Source: Devosia rhodophyticola (GTDB lineage Bacteria > Pseudomonadota > Alphaproteobacteria > Rhizobiales > Devosiaceae). Taken from it: a DNA stretch of 64,000 bases. Location: positions 1,736,001-1,800,000 of the forward strand of contig NZ_CP118247.1 in NCBI RefSeq assembly GCF_028816475.1, in the 5' to 3' direction. The position numbers were made by a program, and so were the translations under genes. Shown here in pieces: positions 1 through 8,931 of the stretch (position 1 is the stretch's first letter; each line of letters starts with the position of its first letter). The notes beneath the pieces were generated by a model. The model saw nothing but the letters and a program-made list of their open reading frames with translations, did no database searches and was not told where the DNA came from.

Positions 1-707
1 AGGGCAATGCCGCCCTCTTCCTTAAACGCGGCGCGCTGCAGAACGCCATGCTTAACCCGAATGACATGCCAGCCGAAGGCTTCAAAGATTTTTTCAATCC
101 GCCCGAACAGGCCCTCGTGCACAACACCATCTAGTGACTGACGGTTATAATCTATGACCCACCAGCAGTTGCGCAGATCGTTCTTCCAGCCTTCTTGCAG
201 CGCCTCGTAAACATTGCCTTCGTCCAGTTCGGCATCGCCGACCAGCGCCACGTGCCGACCGAGCAGTAAATCGCGTCCCCAGTCTTTGGTCTGGATATAA
301 TCCTGAATGATTGATCCGAATGCGGTGATCGCCACGCCCAGCCCCACGGACCCCGTGGAGTAATCGACATCGCTTATGTCCTTGGTGCGACTAGGGTAGC
401 TCTGGACACCGCCAAATCCGCGAAAGTTCTGCATTTTTTCAAGAGTCTGATTGCCCATCAGATATTGCATGGCGTGAAAGATCGGCGAGGCATGAGGTTT
501 GACCGCAACGCGATCCTCTGGACGCAATGCAGAAAAATATAACGCCGTCATGATTGACACCATCGAGGCCGAACTCGCCTGATGGCCACCAATTTTGATG
601 CCGTCCACTTTGGGGCGGATGTGATTGGCGGAATGGATCATCCAGTGCGAGAGCCATAGAAGGCGCGCTTCGATAGTTTTGAGATGGAACGCGTCGTCGT
701 GGGTCAT
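1..707 (-). CDS. Transketolase/pyruvate dehydrogenase E1-like protein (MdeB type), cut by window edge
   Basis: Read on the minus strand, an open frame enters from the left edge and covers about the first 235 residues of a thiamine-diphosphate enzyme related to AceE and transketolase. Visible family signatures are KIGGHQASSAS near residue 40, STGSVGLGVA, and the ThDP/Mg-binding stretch ALVGDAELDEGN followed by WWVIDYNRQSLD. I take the ATG at 707 as the start because AGGA lies seven bases upstream on the minus strand; an in-frame ATG at 740 has no ribosome-binding site. The gene is divergent from an Lrp/AsnC regulator. The same pairing is known for Pseudomonas putida mdeB/mdeR, where the enzyme acts on 2-ketobutyrate from methionine breakdown, so an oxoacid decarboxylase role is inferred. 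The substrate is not shown by the sequence. Confidence 0.85.
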   Translation of the reverse strand, partial: MTHDDAFHLKTIEARLLWLSHWMIHSANHIRPKVDGIKIGGHQASSASMVSIMTALYFSALRPEDRVAVKPHASPIFHAMQYLMGNQTLEKMQNFRGFGGVQSYPSRTKDISDVDYSTGSVGLGVAITAFGSIIQDYIQTKDWGRDLLLGRHVALVGDAELDEGNVYEALQEGWKNDLRNCWWVIDYNRQSLDGVVHEGLFGRIEKIFEAFGWHVIRVKHGVLQRAAFKEEGGIA

Positions 708-833
708 GAAAAAGTCCTGCAGAGAGACGTTGTCTCGCATAACTATATCAACGACATCACACATGTTTTCGTTCTTTTTCGCTCGATTTTGTTGATTTTT
801 TGGTTATTTATATCAAAAAAATTGGAGTTTGTG
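708..833. promoter_or_regulatory. Divergent promoter region between MdeB-like gene and Lrp regulator
   Basis: This 126 bp AT-rich spacer must hold the promoters of both divergent genes. It contains an imperfectly placed inverted pair, ATCAAC at 747-752 and GTTGAT at 791-796, and several T-rich tracts near 770-810, as expected of bendable Lrp-family operator DNA. Lrp proteins usually regulate divergent neighbours, so binding here is an inference. I could not assign convincing -35/-10 boxes. Confidence 0.35.
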
Positions 834-1307
834 ATGATTGCGACTAAGTTTGATCCGCACGACATAGCCATCCTCCGGCTTTTGCAGCGCGAAGGCCGGA
901 TATCGATCAACGACCTTGCCGAGAGGGTCGGCCTTAGCCCCAGCCCGGTTGCACGGCGCCTCCGCATTCTGGAGGAAGCGGGCATTGTCACAGGCTATGC
1001 CGCGCTAATTGACGAGGCGGCCCTTGGCTACGAGTTTTCGGTGTTTGTATCGGTCAAGCTCGACCGGCAGGTCGATGACGCTCTGGCGCGGTTTGAATCC
1101 GCTATACGGAGCTTTCCTGAGGTCGTCGATTGCTGGCTGATGACGGGAAATCGCGACTATTTATTGCGGGTAGCTACCCGTGGGCTCGCCGACTTTGAGC
1201 GCTTTCTGACGGGCACCTTCACCAAAATCCCGGGCGTGGCCTCAATCGAAAGCTCAATACCGCTACGCAGGGTAAAAGCCGGGCTGGCACGCACTCTTGA
1301 TAGCTAG
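834..1307 (+). CDS. Lrp/AsnC family transcriptional regulator
   Basis: 157 residues. Residues about 5-55 form the AsnC-type winged helix-turn-helix (DIAILRLLQREGRISINDLA, then GLSPSPVARRLRILEE), and residues about 65-140 the ligand-binding RAM domain. The frame is open further upstream, but the ATG at 834 has GGAG six bases before it and gives the usual family length. It is divergent from an MdeB-like oxoacid dehydrogenase gene, so it probably senses an amino acid and controls that gene, as MdeR does for mdeB. The effector amino acid cannot be told from the sequence. Confidence 0.9.
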   Translation: MIATKFDPHDIAILRLLQREGRISINDLAERVGLSPSPVARRLRILEEAGIVTGYAALIDEAALGYEFSVFVSVKLDRQVDDALARFESAIRSFPEVVDCWLMTGNRDYLLRVATRGLADFERFLTGTFTKIPGVASIESSIPLRRVKAGLARTLDS

Positions 1308-1556
1308 AAACCGAATGAACAACGTTCAACGCAAGTTGCTGCGCACGTTGGCGCCAGGGACGTGAGAAATTGTCTGCGTTGAGCAACACTGGTTTTTACA
1401 TGCCTGTGTTTAAACTCTCTGTCCACCTTTGCCGCTCGCACGCGCGGGTAAACCGCAAGAAAGCTGCCTGCATGGGGCTGAGTCGCGTGCACCTGCCAAT
1501 GGGCTGCGCGATGGATCATCCAGGCGCTCGGATTAGTTGTGTGCGTCCAGTTTCCC

Positions 1557-2054
1557 CTAAAGACTGCGCTGCATATGAACGATATCGAGCCATTGGTCGA
1601 ATTTTAGCCCCAGACCGGTGTGCAGGCCGATGTGGCTGAAGCCGAATTTTTCGTGCAGGCGAATGGAGGATTGGGTGCCGGCGGTGATCACGGCGATCAT
1701 TTGTTTGAATCCATAAGCCTGGCTCTGGGCGATCAGCTCGGCCAGCATGGTGCCGCCAAGGCCCTTGCCGACGGCGTCGGGATGCAGATAAAGCGAATCC
1801 TCGCAGGTAAAACGGTAGGCGGGGCGGGGGCGGTAGGTCGAGGCATAGGCGTAGCCCAAAACCTTGTCGTCTTGCTGCGCCACGATCACTGGATGGCCCT
1901 GCGCCAGCATGGCCCCGAACTTGGTCGCCATCTTTGCTTCACTGGGGGCTTCGGTATCAAAGGTGACGACCGAGGTTTCCACATAGTGGCGGTAAATGCC
2001 GGTGATGGCGGGAATGTCACGCCAGGCAAATGGGCGCAGGATCGTTTCAGACAC
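1557..2054 (-). CDS. GNAT N-acetyltransferase, phosphinothricin acetyltransferase/MnaT-like
   Basis: 165 residues covering a complete GNAT fold. The N-terminus (LRPFAWRDIPAITGIYRHYV) and the stretch SLYLHPDAVGKGLGGTMLAEL, which carries the acetyl-CoA pyrophosphate loop, match the phosphinothricin/methionine-sulfoximine acetyltransferase group. Such enzymes transfer acetyl from acetyl-CoA to the amino group of small amino acids or toxic analogues, in the cytoplasm. It lies downstream of the Bax-inhibitor gene on the same strand, but a strong terminator separates them, so it probably has its own promoter. True substrate unknown. Confidence 0.85.
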   Translation of the reverse strand: MSETILRPFAWRDIPAITGIYRHYVETSVVTFDTEAPSEAKMATKFGAMLAQGHPVIVAQQDDKVLGYAYASTYRPRPAYRFTCEDSLYLHPDAVGKGLGGTMLAELIAQSQAYGFKQMIAVITAGTQSSIRLHEKFGFSHIGLHTGLGLKFDQWLDIVHMQRSL

Positions 2055-2065
2055 GGTGCTACTCT

Positions 2066-2107
2066 CAAAAAATAGTGCGGGCCGCGGTCCTTTTAGACCG
2101 CGGCCCG
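2066..2107 (-). terminator. Rho-independent terminator of the Bax-inhibitor gene
   Basis: Perfect 12 bp stem (2078-2089 paired with 2096-2107) with a six-base loop, followed in the minus direction by a run of six T (read as A at 2067-2072). It closes transcription from the Bax-inhibitor gene before the GNAT gene. Confidence 0.85.
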
Positions 2108-2165
2108 ATTATCCGTCCAACCAAATCCTTGATCAGCTGATCAAGGCCGGGATCAACGTCCTGTC

Positions 2166-2933
2166 TTAGTTGCGATTGCCGAACAGGCGCAACATCATCA
2201 GGAACAGGTTGATGAAGTCCAGATAGAGCGACAGGGCGCCCATGATTGCATTCTTGGCCATGACGTCGGCGCCGTGGCTTTCCGAATAGCTTTCCTTGAT
2301 CTTCTGGGTATCATAGGCGGTCAGCCCGACAAAGATCAAAACGCCAACCACCGAGATGATGAAGCCCATCAGACCCGAGGGGAAGAACATGTTGACCACA
2401 GAAGCAATGATCAGCCCGATCAGGCCCATCATCAGGAACGAACCGAGCTGGGTCAGGTCGCGCTTGGTGGTGTAGCCGTAAAGGCTCATCGCGCCGAAGG
2501 TTGCGGCGGTGATGAAGAACACTTTGGCAATGGATGCGCCGGTGTAGACCAGAAAGATCGACGACAGCGACAGGCCCATGACGGCCGCAAATGCCCAGAA
2601 CACCATCTGTGCGGTGCCGGCGCTCATCTTGTTGATGCCAAAACTGAGCACCATCACGAAAGCGAGCGGCGACAGCATGACGACAAACTGCAGCGGGCTG
2701 CCATAAAGCAGCGCCCCGAGTTGGGTCACATAGGTGCCGTTGGCGAGCTGGCCGACGGCGTTATCAGCCGTGCCGATTGCCATCGAGTTGACGAAATAGG
2801 CGACGACGCCGGTAACGATCAGCCCGATGCCCATATAATTGTAAACGCGCAGCATGTAGCTGCGAAGACCCTCGTCAATAGCCGCGGCCGAGCCGGCCCG
2901 CGTATTGAGGGTCTGACGGTCATATTCAGCCAT
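2166..2933 (-). CDS. Bax inhibitor-1/YccA family inner-membrane protein
   Basis: 255 residues with about seven hydrophobic membrane segments, starting near residue 30 (YNYMGIGLIVTGVVAYFV) and ending with LSLYLDFINLFLMMLRLFG, the characteristic C-terminal BI-1 segment. The family contains TMBIM/YccA proteins, linked to membrane proteostasis through FtsH in bacteria and to calcium leak in eukaryotes. The acidic C-terminal region around AYDTQKIKE is conserved in the family. Monocistronic: a strong terminator follows and an intergenic region precedes. The role in this organism is not indicated by context. Confidence 0.93.
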   Translation of the reverse strand: MAEYDRQTLNTRAGSAAAIDEGLRSYMLRVYNYMGIGLIVTGVVAYFVNSMAIGTADNAVGQLANGTYVTQLGALLYGSPLQFVVMLSPLAFVMVLSFGINKMSAGTAQMVFWAFAAVMGLSLSSIFLVYTGASIAKVFFITAATFGAMSLYGYTTKRDLTQLGSFLMMGLIGLIIASVVNMFFPSGLMGFIISVVGVLIFVGLTAYDTQKIKESYSESHGADVMAKNAIMGALSLYLDFINLFLMMLRLFGNRN

Positions 2934-3140
2934 GAGTAATGTCCCTTTCCCATCAAACTGTTGCGGAAACTTTTGCCCGCCGGAGGCGTCGTTTGCGCGC
3001 CACTTGCCAACAATATGGATGCATGATCACCGCTTTACAAGTCGGATCGCTCGGGTGTGACGATAAGGGACTGGGCGTTTTGGCGGATTGTGTTAGCGTC
3101 GGGCTATCGAATCGCGCAGTTTCTTGAAGAGGAGGGCGCC

Positions 3141-3689
3141 ATGCCCCGGCTCTTTACCGGTCTTGAAGTGCCGACGGATATCGGCTTCGCGCTGTCACTC
3201 AAGCGGGGTGGCCTGCAGGGCGCACGCTGGCTCGATCCGGAAAATTATCACATCACCCTGCGCTTTATCGGCGACGTCGACAATGGCACCGCCAACGAGG
3301 TGGCTGACAGTCTGGACCGGCTGACAAGTTCGGCGGCTTTTTCGATAAAACTCAATCACCTGGGCGCTTTTGGCGGCGACAAACCGCGGGCGCTCTACGC
3401 CGGGATGGAAGGTAATGAGGCGCTTTTGCGGCTGCAGGCAGCGCAAGAGCGGATATTGCAGCGGGCGGGTCTTACCCCCGAGGGGCGCAAATTTGTGCCC
3501 CATGTTGCCCTGGCCCGGTTGCGCGGGGCTACGGCTGGCGATCTGGCGCGGTTCATGGCCATGGCTGGACGGTTCGAGCCATTGAGTTTTGCGGTACCGC
3601 GCTTCGTGTTGTTTTCGAGCCGCGATTCGGTGGGGGGCGGACCGTATCTGATCGAGCAGAGCTACGCCTTGAGCGAATTTGTGGCCTGA
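3141..3689 (+). CDS. thpR: RNA 2',3'-cyclic phosphodiesterase (2'-5' RNA ligase family)
   Basis: 182 residues with the two H-x-[TS]-type motifs of the 2H phosphoesterase fold: HITLRFIG near residue 36 and HVALARL near residue 119. In the second motif the third position is Ala instead of Thr/Ser, a variant also seen in this family as far as I recall. The frame extends upstream, but GAGGAGG at 3129-3135 points to the ATG at 3141. ThpR opens 2',3'-cyclic phosphate ends of RNA and was first found as a ligase. No operon partner is evident. Confidence 0.88.
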   Translation: MPRLFTGLEVPTDIGFALSLKRGGLQGARWLDPENYHITLRFIGDVDNGTANEVADSLDRLTSSAAFSIKLNHLGAFGGDKPRALYAGMEGNEALLRLQAAQERILQRAGLTPEGRKFVPHVALARLRGATAGDLARFMAMAGRFEPLSFAVPRFVLFSSRDSVGGGPYLIEQSYALSEFVA

Positions 3690-3905
3690 AGCCGCTCACG
3701 CAACTGTTAGCGAAAATTTAACTCTAGGAGCGCAAACCCGAAAAACGGTCTGTGTCCCGCCAAATTGCTGTCACCTTTGACGCCCATTTGCGTGGCTATT
3801 AGTTCAAATGTGGCGGCCTTTGACTCCTTGGTAACCATGTTCTGGTCATGCTAGCGGGCGGCAAACCAGAATGTTGGGCCCACTCGAATAAAAGGATGGA
3901 ATACA

Positions 3906-4427
3906 ATGACGATCAAAAACCTTGGCCCCCTAATTGGTCTGGCAGTCGGCGGTTTCCTGGCCTTGGCCCCCCACGCTATGGCGCAAGAAGCGGTTGCTCT
4001 GGGCGAGTTCAATGCATGGGAAGCCTGGCAAGGCAATGATACCAGCGGCATGACCTGCTATATTTCGGGTGTGCCCCAATCCAGCCTGCCAGCCGGGGCT
4101 AATCGGGATCCGATCCATTTCATCATCATTCACCGCAAGGCGATGGGCATCAAGAACGAGGTCCAGACGATCATCGGCTATCCGTTCAGCACCACCAAAG
4201 CCAACGCCAGCGCCACCATTGACGGCAAATCCTATCCGATGGTGACCGAAGGCTCGGCCGCATGGCTTGCCTCGACCGCTGATGAGGGTGGTTTTGTGAC
4301 CGCCTTCAAGGCTGGCAGCAAGCTGGTCGTCAAGGGCACCAGCCAGCGCGGCACCACCACCACGGATACCTATTCGCTCTCCGGGGCAACTGCGGCGATG
4401 AATGCCATTGATGCGGCGTGCAAATAA
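3906..4427 (+). CDS. Invasion-associated locus B (IalB) family exported protein, copy 1
   Basis: 173 residues. An N-terminal signal peptide (hydrophobic core about 8-24, cleavage likely after AMA) leads to an IalB-type domain that ends in YSLSGATAAMNAIDAACK. Two cysteines, in MTCYISG and at the C-terminus, are placed as in the family and may form a disulfide. IalB proteins are periplasmic or outer-membrane-associated in Bartonella and widespread in free-living Hyphomicrobiales, where the function is unknown. AAAGGA lies upstream of the ATG. A second copy follows 100 bp downstream. Confidence 0.88.
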   Translation: MTIKNLGPLIGLAVGGFLALAPHAMAQEAVALGEFNAWEAWQGNDTSGMTCYISGVPQSSLPAGANRDPIHFIIIHRKAMGIKNEVQTIIGYPFSTTKANASATIDGKSYPMVTEGSAAWLASTADEGGFVTAFKAGSKLVVKGTSQRGTTTTDTYSLSGATAAMNAIDAACK

Positions 4428-4527
4428 AAGCCTTTCGGTGATTGCTCGCGGCGGCCAAACCGCCTATCCGGGTTGGGGCGCGGTTAAATCGTGGCGCCCG
4501 GCCCCCTTTTGAGAACGAGGCTTACCG

Positions 4528-5028
4528 ATGAAATTCCGCTCGCTTCTGGCGTTTAGTCTTGTTTTGGCGATGTCGCAGGCAGCTAGTGCCGAAACAGTCC
4601 GCCTTTTGGGTGACTACCGGGACTGGTCGGCCTATGCCTCGACCGACACCACCAACAAGGTGTGCTTTGCCATGAGCAAGCCCAAGACGGTGGAACCCCA
4701 GCCCAATGGCTACACCCAGGCGCAGATTTACGTTGCGCATCGCCCGAGCGAAAATGTCACCAATGAATTCAATCTGGTGGCGGGCTTTGACTTCGCTCCG
4801 GACAGCAAAGCAACGGTCTCGATTGGTGGGCAGAGTTTTTCCCTGTTCACGCAAAAAGACGCGGCCTGGCTCGATGATGCCGGCCAGAGCGCCAATCTGG
4901 CCGGGGCCATTCGCGCCGGTTCAACCCTTGTGATTGAGGGTACATCAGCGGGCGGCATCAAGATCAAGGAAACCTATTCGCTTTCGGGCGCGACCGCGGC
5001 GTCGCAGGCGATTGCCGGTGAGTGCTGA
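4528..5028 (+). CDS. Invasion-associated locus B (IalB) family exported protein, copy 2
   Basis: 166 residues with a signal peptide (cleavage probably after AASA) and the same domain as the preceding gene: NKVCFAMSKPK corresponds to its TCYISG region, and both share the ending ETYSLSGATAA with a terminal cysteine. GAGG eight bases upstream supports the ATG. Identity to copy 1 is modest by eye, so this is an old tandem duplication rather than a recent one. Likely cotranscribed or separately expressed periplasmic protein; function unknown. Confidence 0.87.
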   Translation: MKFRSLLAFSLVLAMSQAASAETVRLLGDYRDWSAYASTDTTNKVCFAMSKPKTVEPQPNGYTQAQIYVAHRPSENVTNEFNLVAGFDFAPDSKATVSIGGQSFSLFTQKDAAWLDDAGQSANLAGAIRAGSTLVIEGTSAGGIKIKETYSLSGATAASQAIAGEC

Positions 5029-5128
5029 AGTGCTTCTGGCATAGCTGGTAAGCACAGCGTTACTTTGCCTAAGTCTGCCCGATATGGTATTGGCCGCGCC
5101 ATTCCCCTGGTTCCGGACATTTGGCCCC

Positions 5129-6331
5129 ATGAGCTTTGCGCTTGATCTTGACCATTCGACTGCCGTGCGCCCCACAGCGCCCGGGCGGCCTTCGCTTATC
5201 GGATTGAGCAAGCTGCAGCTGGCGGCGGCCCTGGCTGGCGTTGGCATTGCCGAAAAAGAAAGCCGGATGCGGGCCAGCCAGTTGTGGAACTGGCTCTATG
5301 TCAATGGCGTCACCGATTTCGACAGGATGAGCAATATTGCCAAGCCGGTGCGCCAGCTGTTGGCCAATCAGTTCATTCTGGATCGGCCCGAGATTGTTTC
5401 AGAGCAGATTTCATCCGATGGCACGCGCAAGTGGCTGTTCCGGTTTCGGGATCCGGCCAATCCGCGCCTGCCCCCCGTCGAGGTGGAAACCGTCTATATT
5501 CCCGAAGCGGATCGGGGCACGCTTTGCGTGTCCTCGCAGGTTGGCTGCACGCTGACCTGCACTTTTTGCCATACCGGCACGCAAAAGCTGGTGCGCAATC
5601 TGAGCGCAGGCGAAATTTTGGGACAGATATTGATGGCCCGTGAGCGGTTGGGGGATTTTCCCGGCGGCAGCCGTCCGGCAGATGGCGGCCTTGTGCCGGG
5701 TGGCGATAGCCGCGCCATTACCAATGCGGTGATGATGGGCATGGGCGAGCCGCTCTACAATTATGAAAACGTCAAGCAGGCGCTGCTGATTGCGTCTGCC
5801 GGTGACGGGATGAGCCTTTCCAAGCGCCGCATCACGCTGTCGACCTCGGGCGTTGTGCCCTTAATCGAGCCGACGGGTCGGGAAATCGACGTGATGCTGG
5901 CGATTTCGCTGCATGCGGTCAATGATGATCTGCGCGATGTGCTGGTGCCGATCAACAAGAAATATCCACTGGCCGAATTGCTTGAGGCCTGCCGCAATTA
6001 TCCGGGCCTGTCGAACGCGCGGCGCATTACCTTTGAATATGTGATGCTCGATGGCATCAATGACAGCGATGCGGATGCGCGCGAACTGGTGCGGCTTTTG
6101 GCGGGCATTCCGGCCAAGATCAATCTGATCCCATTCAATCCCTGGCCCGGCACCAATTATGGCTGCTCGCCGTCGTCGCGGATCGAGCGCTTTGCCGATA
6201 TCGTCAACAAGGCCGGTTATGCCAGCCCGGTGCGCACCCCGCGCGGTCGCGATATATTTGCCGCCTGCGGCCAACTCAAGTCTGAAAGCGAACGGCTGAG
6301 CAAGAAGGATCGCGACGCGCTGGTTGGTTAA
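5129..6331 (+). CDS. rlmN: Dual-specificity 23S rRNA A2503 / tRNA A37 C2-methyltransferase RlmN
   Basis: Radical-SAM enzyme, 400 residues from the ATG at 5129 (an in-frame ATG at 5084 would add 15 residues; neither has a clear ribosome-binding site). The cluster motif C-x3-C-x2-C is seen as [13 protein letters not shown] near residue 145; [13 protein letters not shown] and [10 protein letters not shown] are further RlmN signatures, and the C-terminal [14 protein letters not shown] holds the methyl-carrying cysteine. It methylates C2 of A2503 in 23S rRNA and of A37 in some tRNAs. Complete, with the length expected for alphaproteobacteria. Confidence 0.95.
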   Translation: MSFALDLDHSTAVRPTAPGRPSLIGLSKLQLAAALAGVGIAEKESRMRASQLWNWLYVNGVTDFDRMSNIAKPVRQLLANQFILDRPEIVSEQISSDGTRKWLFRFRDPANPRLPPVEVETVYIPEADRGTLCVSSQVGCTLTCTFCHTGTQKLVRNLSAGEILGQILMARERLGDFPGGSRPADGGLVPGGDSRAITNAVMMGMGEPLYNYENVKQALLIASAGDGMSLSKRRITLSTSGVVPLIEPTGREIDVMLAISLHAVNDDLRDVLVPINKKYPLAELLEACRNYPGLSNARRITFEYVMLDGINDSDADARELVRLLAGIPAKINLIPFNPWPGTNYGCSPSSRIERFADIVNKAGYASPVRTPRGRDIFAACGQLKSESERLSKKDRDALVG

Positions 6332-6403
6332 AACTCCTTGGCTTGGTTCATGGACCATGGTTGCATGTCCATGGTGGCAACAAGCATTGGCGGGGGTCGA
6401 TCC

Positions 6404-6823
6404 ATGCCCATTTCCTATCGACGCATCGGCGCCGATGATACGGCCCTTTTGGCCGGTGTTGCCGACGGGGTCTTTGACGAACCAATCGATCCGAAGCGGC
6501 TCAAAACCTATCTTGGGACGCCGGGCAATCTGATGGTTCTGGCCTTTGATGGCGATCTGGTGGTCGGGCAATGCGTTGGTGTGGTGCATCACCATCCCGA
6601 CAAGGTCAGCGAACTTTATGTCGATGAGGTGGGCACCGCGGATGCCTATTTGCGGCAGGGGATCGCGCGCGCCTTGATGGCTGAATTGTTCCGTTGGGGT
6701 CGCGAAACGGGCTGCGCCGAGGCGTGGCTCGGGACCGAAGTGGATAATGAGGCGGCCAAGGGTCTTTATCGTGCCCTTGGTGGGACGGAAGACACGATCA
6801 AATATTACGAGTTCAAACTTTAG
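6404..6823 (+). CDS. GNAT acetyltransferase, aminoglycoside 3-N-acetyltransferase I-like
   Basis: 139 residues from the ATG at 6404, which follows a G-rich stretch; the frame is open back to 6338. The fold is GNAT: SELYVDEVGTADAYLRQGIA contains the acetyl-CoA-binding loop, and the ending AKGLYRALGGTED matches the AAC(3)-I branch, as does VFDEPIDPKRLKTYL early on. Similarity to AAC(3)-I is a family resemblance and does not show aminoglycoside resistance. Its 3' end overlaps the convergent LysE gene by four bases. Confidence 0.8.
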   Translation: MPISYRRIGADDTALLAGVADGVFDEPIDPKRLKTYLGTPGNLMVLAFDGDLVVGQCVGVVHHHPDKVSELYVDEVGTADAYLRQGIARALMAELFRWGRETGCAEAWLGTEVDNEAAKGLYRALGGTEDTIKYYEFKL

Positions 6824-7467
6824 CGCCGTCCCTCGGCCAAAAGGATGGTCGCGGCAAAGGCGATGAAGACGGCGGCAAAGCTCCAGTTGAGCGCGCGGCC
6901 GACCCATTGTTTTTCCCGCAATATCTTGGTCAGCCATTCGGCGGCCAGCACCACGGCAATGACAATCGGCAGCGAAACGGTGACAAATTCGACGCCCAGA
7001 AACAGCAGTTTGCCTGAAGCATCCGAATCATGGGCGGACACGAACTGGGGCAGGAAGGTCACGAAAAACAGCGCTACCTTGGGATTGGTCAAATTGATGC
7101 CAAGGCCGGTCATATAGCTATGGGCCATGCGCGGCGGCTTGCCGGCCCGCCGGTTGAGCGTCAGGGTCGTGCCGGAGCGGATGGCCTGAATGGCCAGCCA
7201 GATCAGATAGAGTGCCCCAACGATCTTGAGCGCCCAAAAGGCGGCAGGCGCGGCAACAATCAGCACCGAAATGCCAAAGGCAACGAGCGCGGTATGCACC
7301 GCAATGCCCGAGATTGCCCCAAATACTGTGGCGAAGCCGTGCAGGCGGCCATAATTCATGGTGCGCGAAATAAATAACGCCATATCGGGGCCGGGAGTGA
7401 CTGCCAGCAACAGGGCGGCAAGGGCAAAGGTCAGGACGACCGGCAGGTCAGGCACAAAGGCGGGCAT
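6820..7467 (-). CDS. LysE/RhtB family amino-acid exporter
   Basis: 215 residues, about six membrane segments. The N-terminal signature LLLAVTPGPDMALFISRTMNYG and the central GLGINLTNPKVALFFVTFLPQFV are diagnostic of the LysE/RhtB superfamily, inner-membrane exporters of amino acids or their derivatives (lysine, homoserine, threonine). Substrate not predictable. It converges with the GNAT gene, overlapping its stop, and is divergent from argG, 113 bp away. Confidence 0.92.
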   Translation of the reverse strand: MPAFVPDLPVVLTFALAALLLAVTPGPDMALFISRTMNYGRLHGFATVFGAISGIAVHTALVAFGISVLIVAAPAAFWALKIVGALYLIWLAIQAIRSGTTLTLNRRAGKPPRMAHSYMTGLGINLTNPKVALFFVTFLPQFVSAHDSDASGKLLFLGVEFVTVSLPIVIAVVLAAEWLTKILREKQWVGRALNWSFAAVFIAFAATILLAEGRR

Positions 7468-7580
7468 TCAAATCCACTCAAAACCAAAAATCTTGAGCCG
7501 GACAATTGCACGCGCCCTGCGGCTTGAATAGGGTGCGGCCAAATTTGCCCGGCGGACGGGCCATCGAGCATGGGTTTGCA

Positions 7581-8810
7581 ATGACAAAAGACATCAAAAA
7601 AGTAGTGCTGGCCTATTCGGGCGGTCTGGATACTTCGATCATCCTGAAATGGTTGCAGGAAACCTATGATTGCGAAGTGGTGACCTTTACCGCTGATCTC
7701 GGGCAGGGCGAAGAGCTGGAGCCAGCGCGCAAGAAGGCCGAAATGATGGGGATCAAGGATATCCGCATCGAAGATTTGCGCGAGGAATTCGTTGCCGATT
7801 TCGTCTTTCCGATGTTTCGCGCCAATACGGTTTATGAGGGCGAATATCTGCTCGGCACCTCGATTGCGCGGCCATTGATCGCCAAGCGGCTGGTGGAAAT
7901 TGCCCACGAGACTGGCGCCGATGCGGTGTCGCATGGCTCGACCGGCAAGGGCAACGACCAGGTTCGGTACGAGCTTGCGGTCAACGCACTCGATCCAGGC
8001 CTCAAGGTCATCGCGCCCTGGCGGGAATGGGATTTGCAGTCGCGCAACAAGCTCATTGAATATGCCGAAAAGAATCAGATCCCCATTGCCAAGGACAAGC
8101 GGGGGGAAGCCCCGTTCTCGGTCGATGCCAATCTGTTGCACACTTCATCGGAAGGCAAAGTGCTCGAAAATCCCGGTGAGGTTGCGCCGGATTATGTCTA
8201 TCAGCGCACCGTCAATCCCGAGGATGCCCCCAACACTCCTGAAACTCTCACCATTGGCTTTGAAAAAGGCGATGCGGTTTCGGTCAATGGGGTCAAGCTT
8301 TCGCCCGCCATGTTGCTGACCAAGCTTAACGAACTGGGCGGCAAGCACGGCGTTGGGCGGCTCGATCTGGTAGAAAACCGGTTTATCGGCATGAAGTCGC
8401 GCGGCGTCTATGAAACCCCGGGCGGCACGGTGTTGCTGGCTGCCCATCGCGGCATTGAATCGATCACGCTGGATCGGGGCGCGGCGCATCTCAAGGATGA
8501 GATCATGCCCAAATATGCCGAGCTGATCTATAATGGCTTCTGGTATAGCCCGGATCGGGAAATGCTGCAGGCGCTGATCGACAAGAGCCAGGAACTGGTC
8601 ACCGGCGAGGTGACGCTCAGGCTCTACAAGGGTTCGGTCAATGTGATTGCCCGCACCTCGCCATTCTCGCTCTATTCGGAAGATCTGGTGACCTTTGAAG
8701 AGGGATCGGGCACCTATGATCATCACGATGCCGAAGGCTTCATCAAGTTGCAGGGTTTGCGGCTCAAGACCTATGCGGCGCGCGCCCGGCTGATGGCCCA
8801 GCGCAACTAA
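7581..8810 (+). CDS. argG: Argininosuccinate synthase
   Basis: 409 residues. The N-terminal ATP pyrophosphatase P-loop [11 protein letters not shown] lies at residues about 9-19; [13 protein letters not shown] near residue 117 binds citrulline/aspartate, and the C-terminal oligomerisation helix is complete. The enzyme joins citrulline and aspartate with ATP to form argininosuccinate, the penultimate arginine step. The start at 7581 gives the canonical [15 protein letters not shown] beginning; the longer open frame upstream is unlikely. A terminator follows, so it is monocistronic; argC lies 40 kb away. Confidence 0.97.
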   Translation: MTKDIKKVVLAYSGGLDTSIILKWLQETYDCEVVTFTADLGQGEELEPARKKAEMMGIKDIRIEDLREEFVADFVFPMFRANTVYEGEYLLGTSIARPLIAKRLVEIAHETGADAVSHGSTGKGNDQVRYELAVNALDPGLKVIAPWREWDLQSRNKLIEYAEKNQIPIAKDKRGEAPFSVDANLLHTSSEGKVLENPGEVAPDYVYQRTVNPEDAPNTPETLTIGFEKGDAVSVNGVKLSPAMLLTKLNELGGKHGVGRLDLVENRFIGMKSRGVYETPGGTVLLAAHRGIESITLDRGAAHLKDEIMPKYAELIYNGFWYSPDREMLQALIDKSQELVTGEVTLRLYKGSVNVIARTSPFSLYSEDLVTFEEGSGTYDHHDAEGFIKLQGLRLKTYAARARLMAQRN

Positions 8811-8818
8811 GGATTTCG

Positions 8819-8848
8819 GGACGGCCCCGGCTTTGGGCCGTCCGTTTT
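8819..8848 (+). terminator. Rho-independent terminator of argG
   Basis: Perfect 9 bp stem (8819-8827 with 8835-8843), seven-base loop, then GTTTTCG. It begins eight bases after the argG stop codon. Confidence 0.85.
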
Positions 8849-8931
8849 CGTACTAAGCAATCTTAAGCCCTCATTAAGTATAACCGCCTAAATTTTGGTT
8901 CAGGGAACGCGTTGGGGCGCGAAGGATCGAA

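Noticed and set aside
1370..1639. Open frame downstream of the Lrp gene
   Set aside because: No ribosome-binding site, overlaps the end of the GNAT gene, and composition is not coding-like.
5861..6937. 358-codon minus-strand open frame over rlmN and a GNAT gene
   Set aside because: No recognisable domain and covers two well-supported plus-strand genes.
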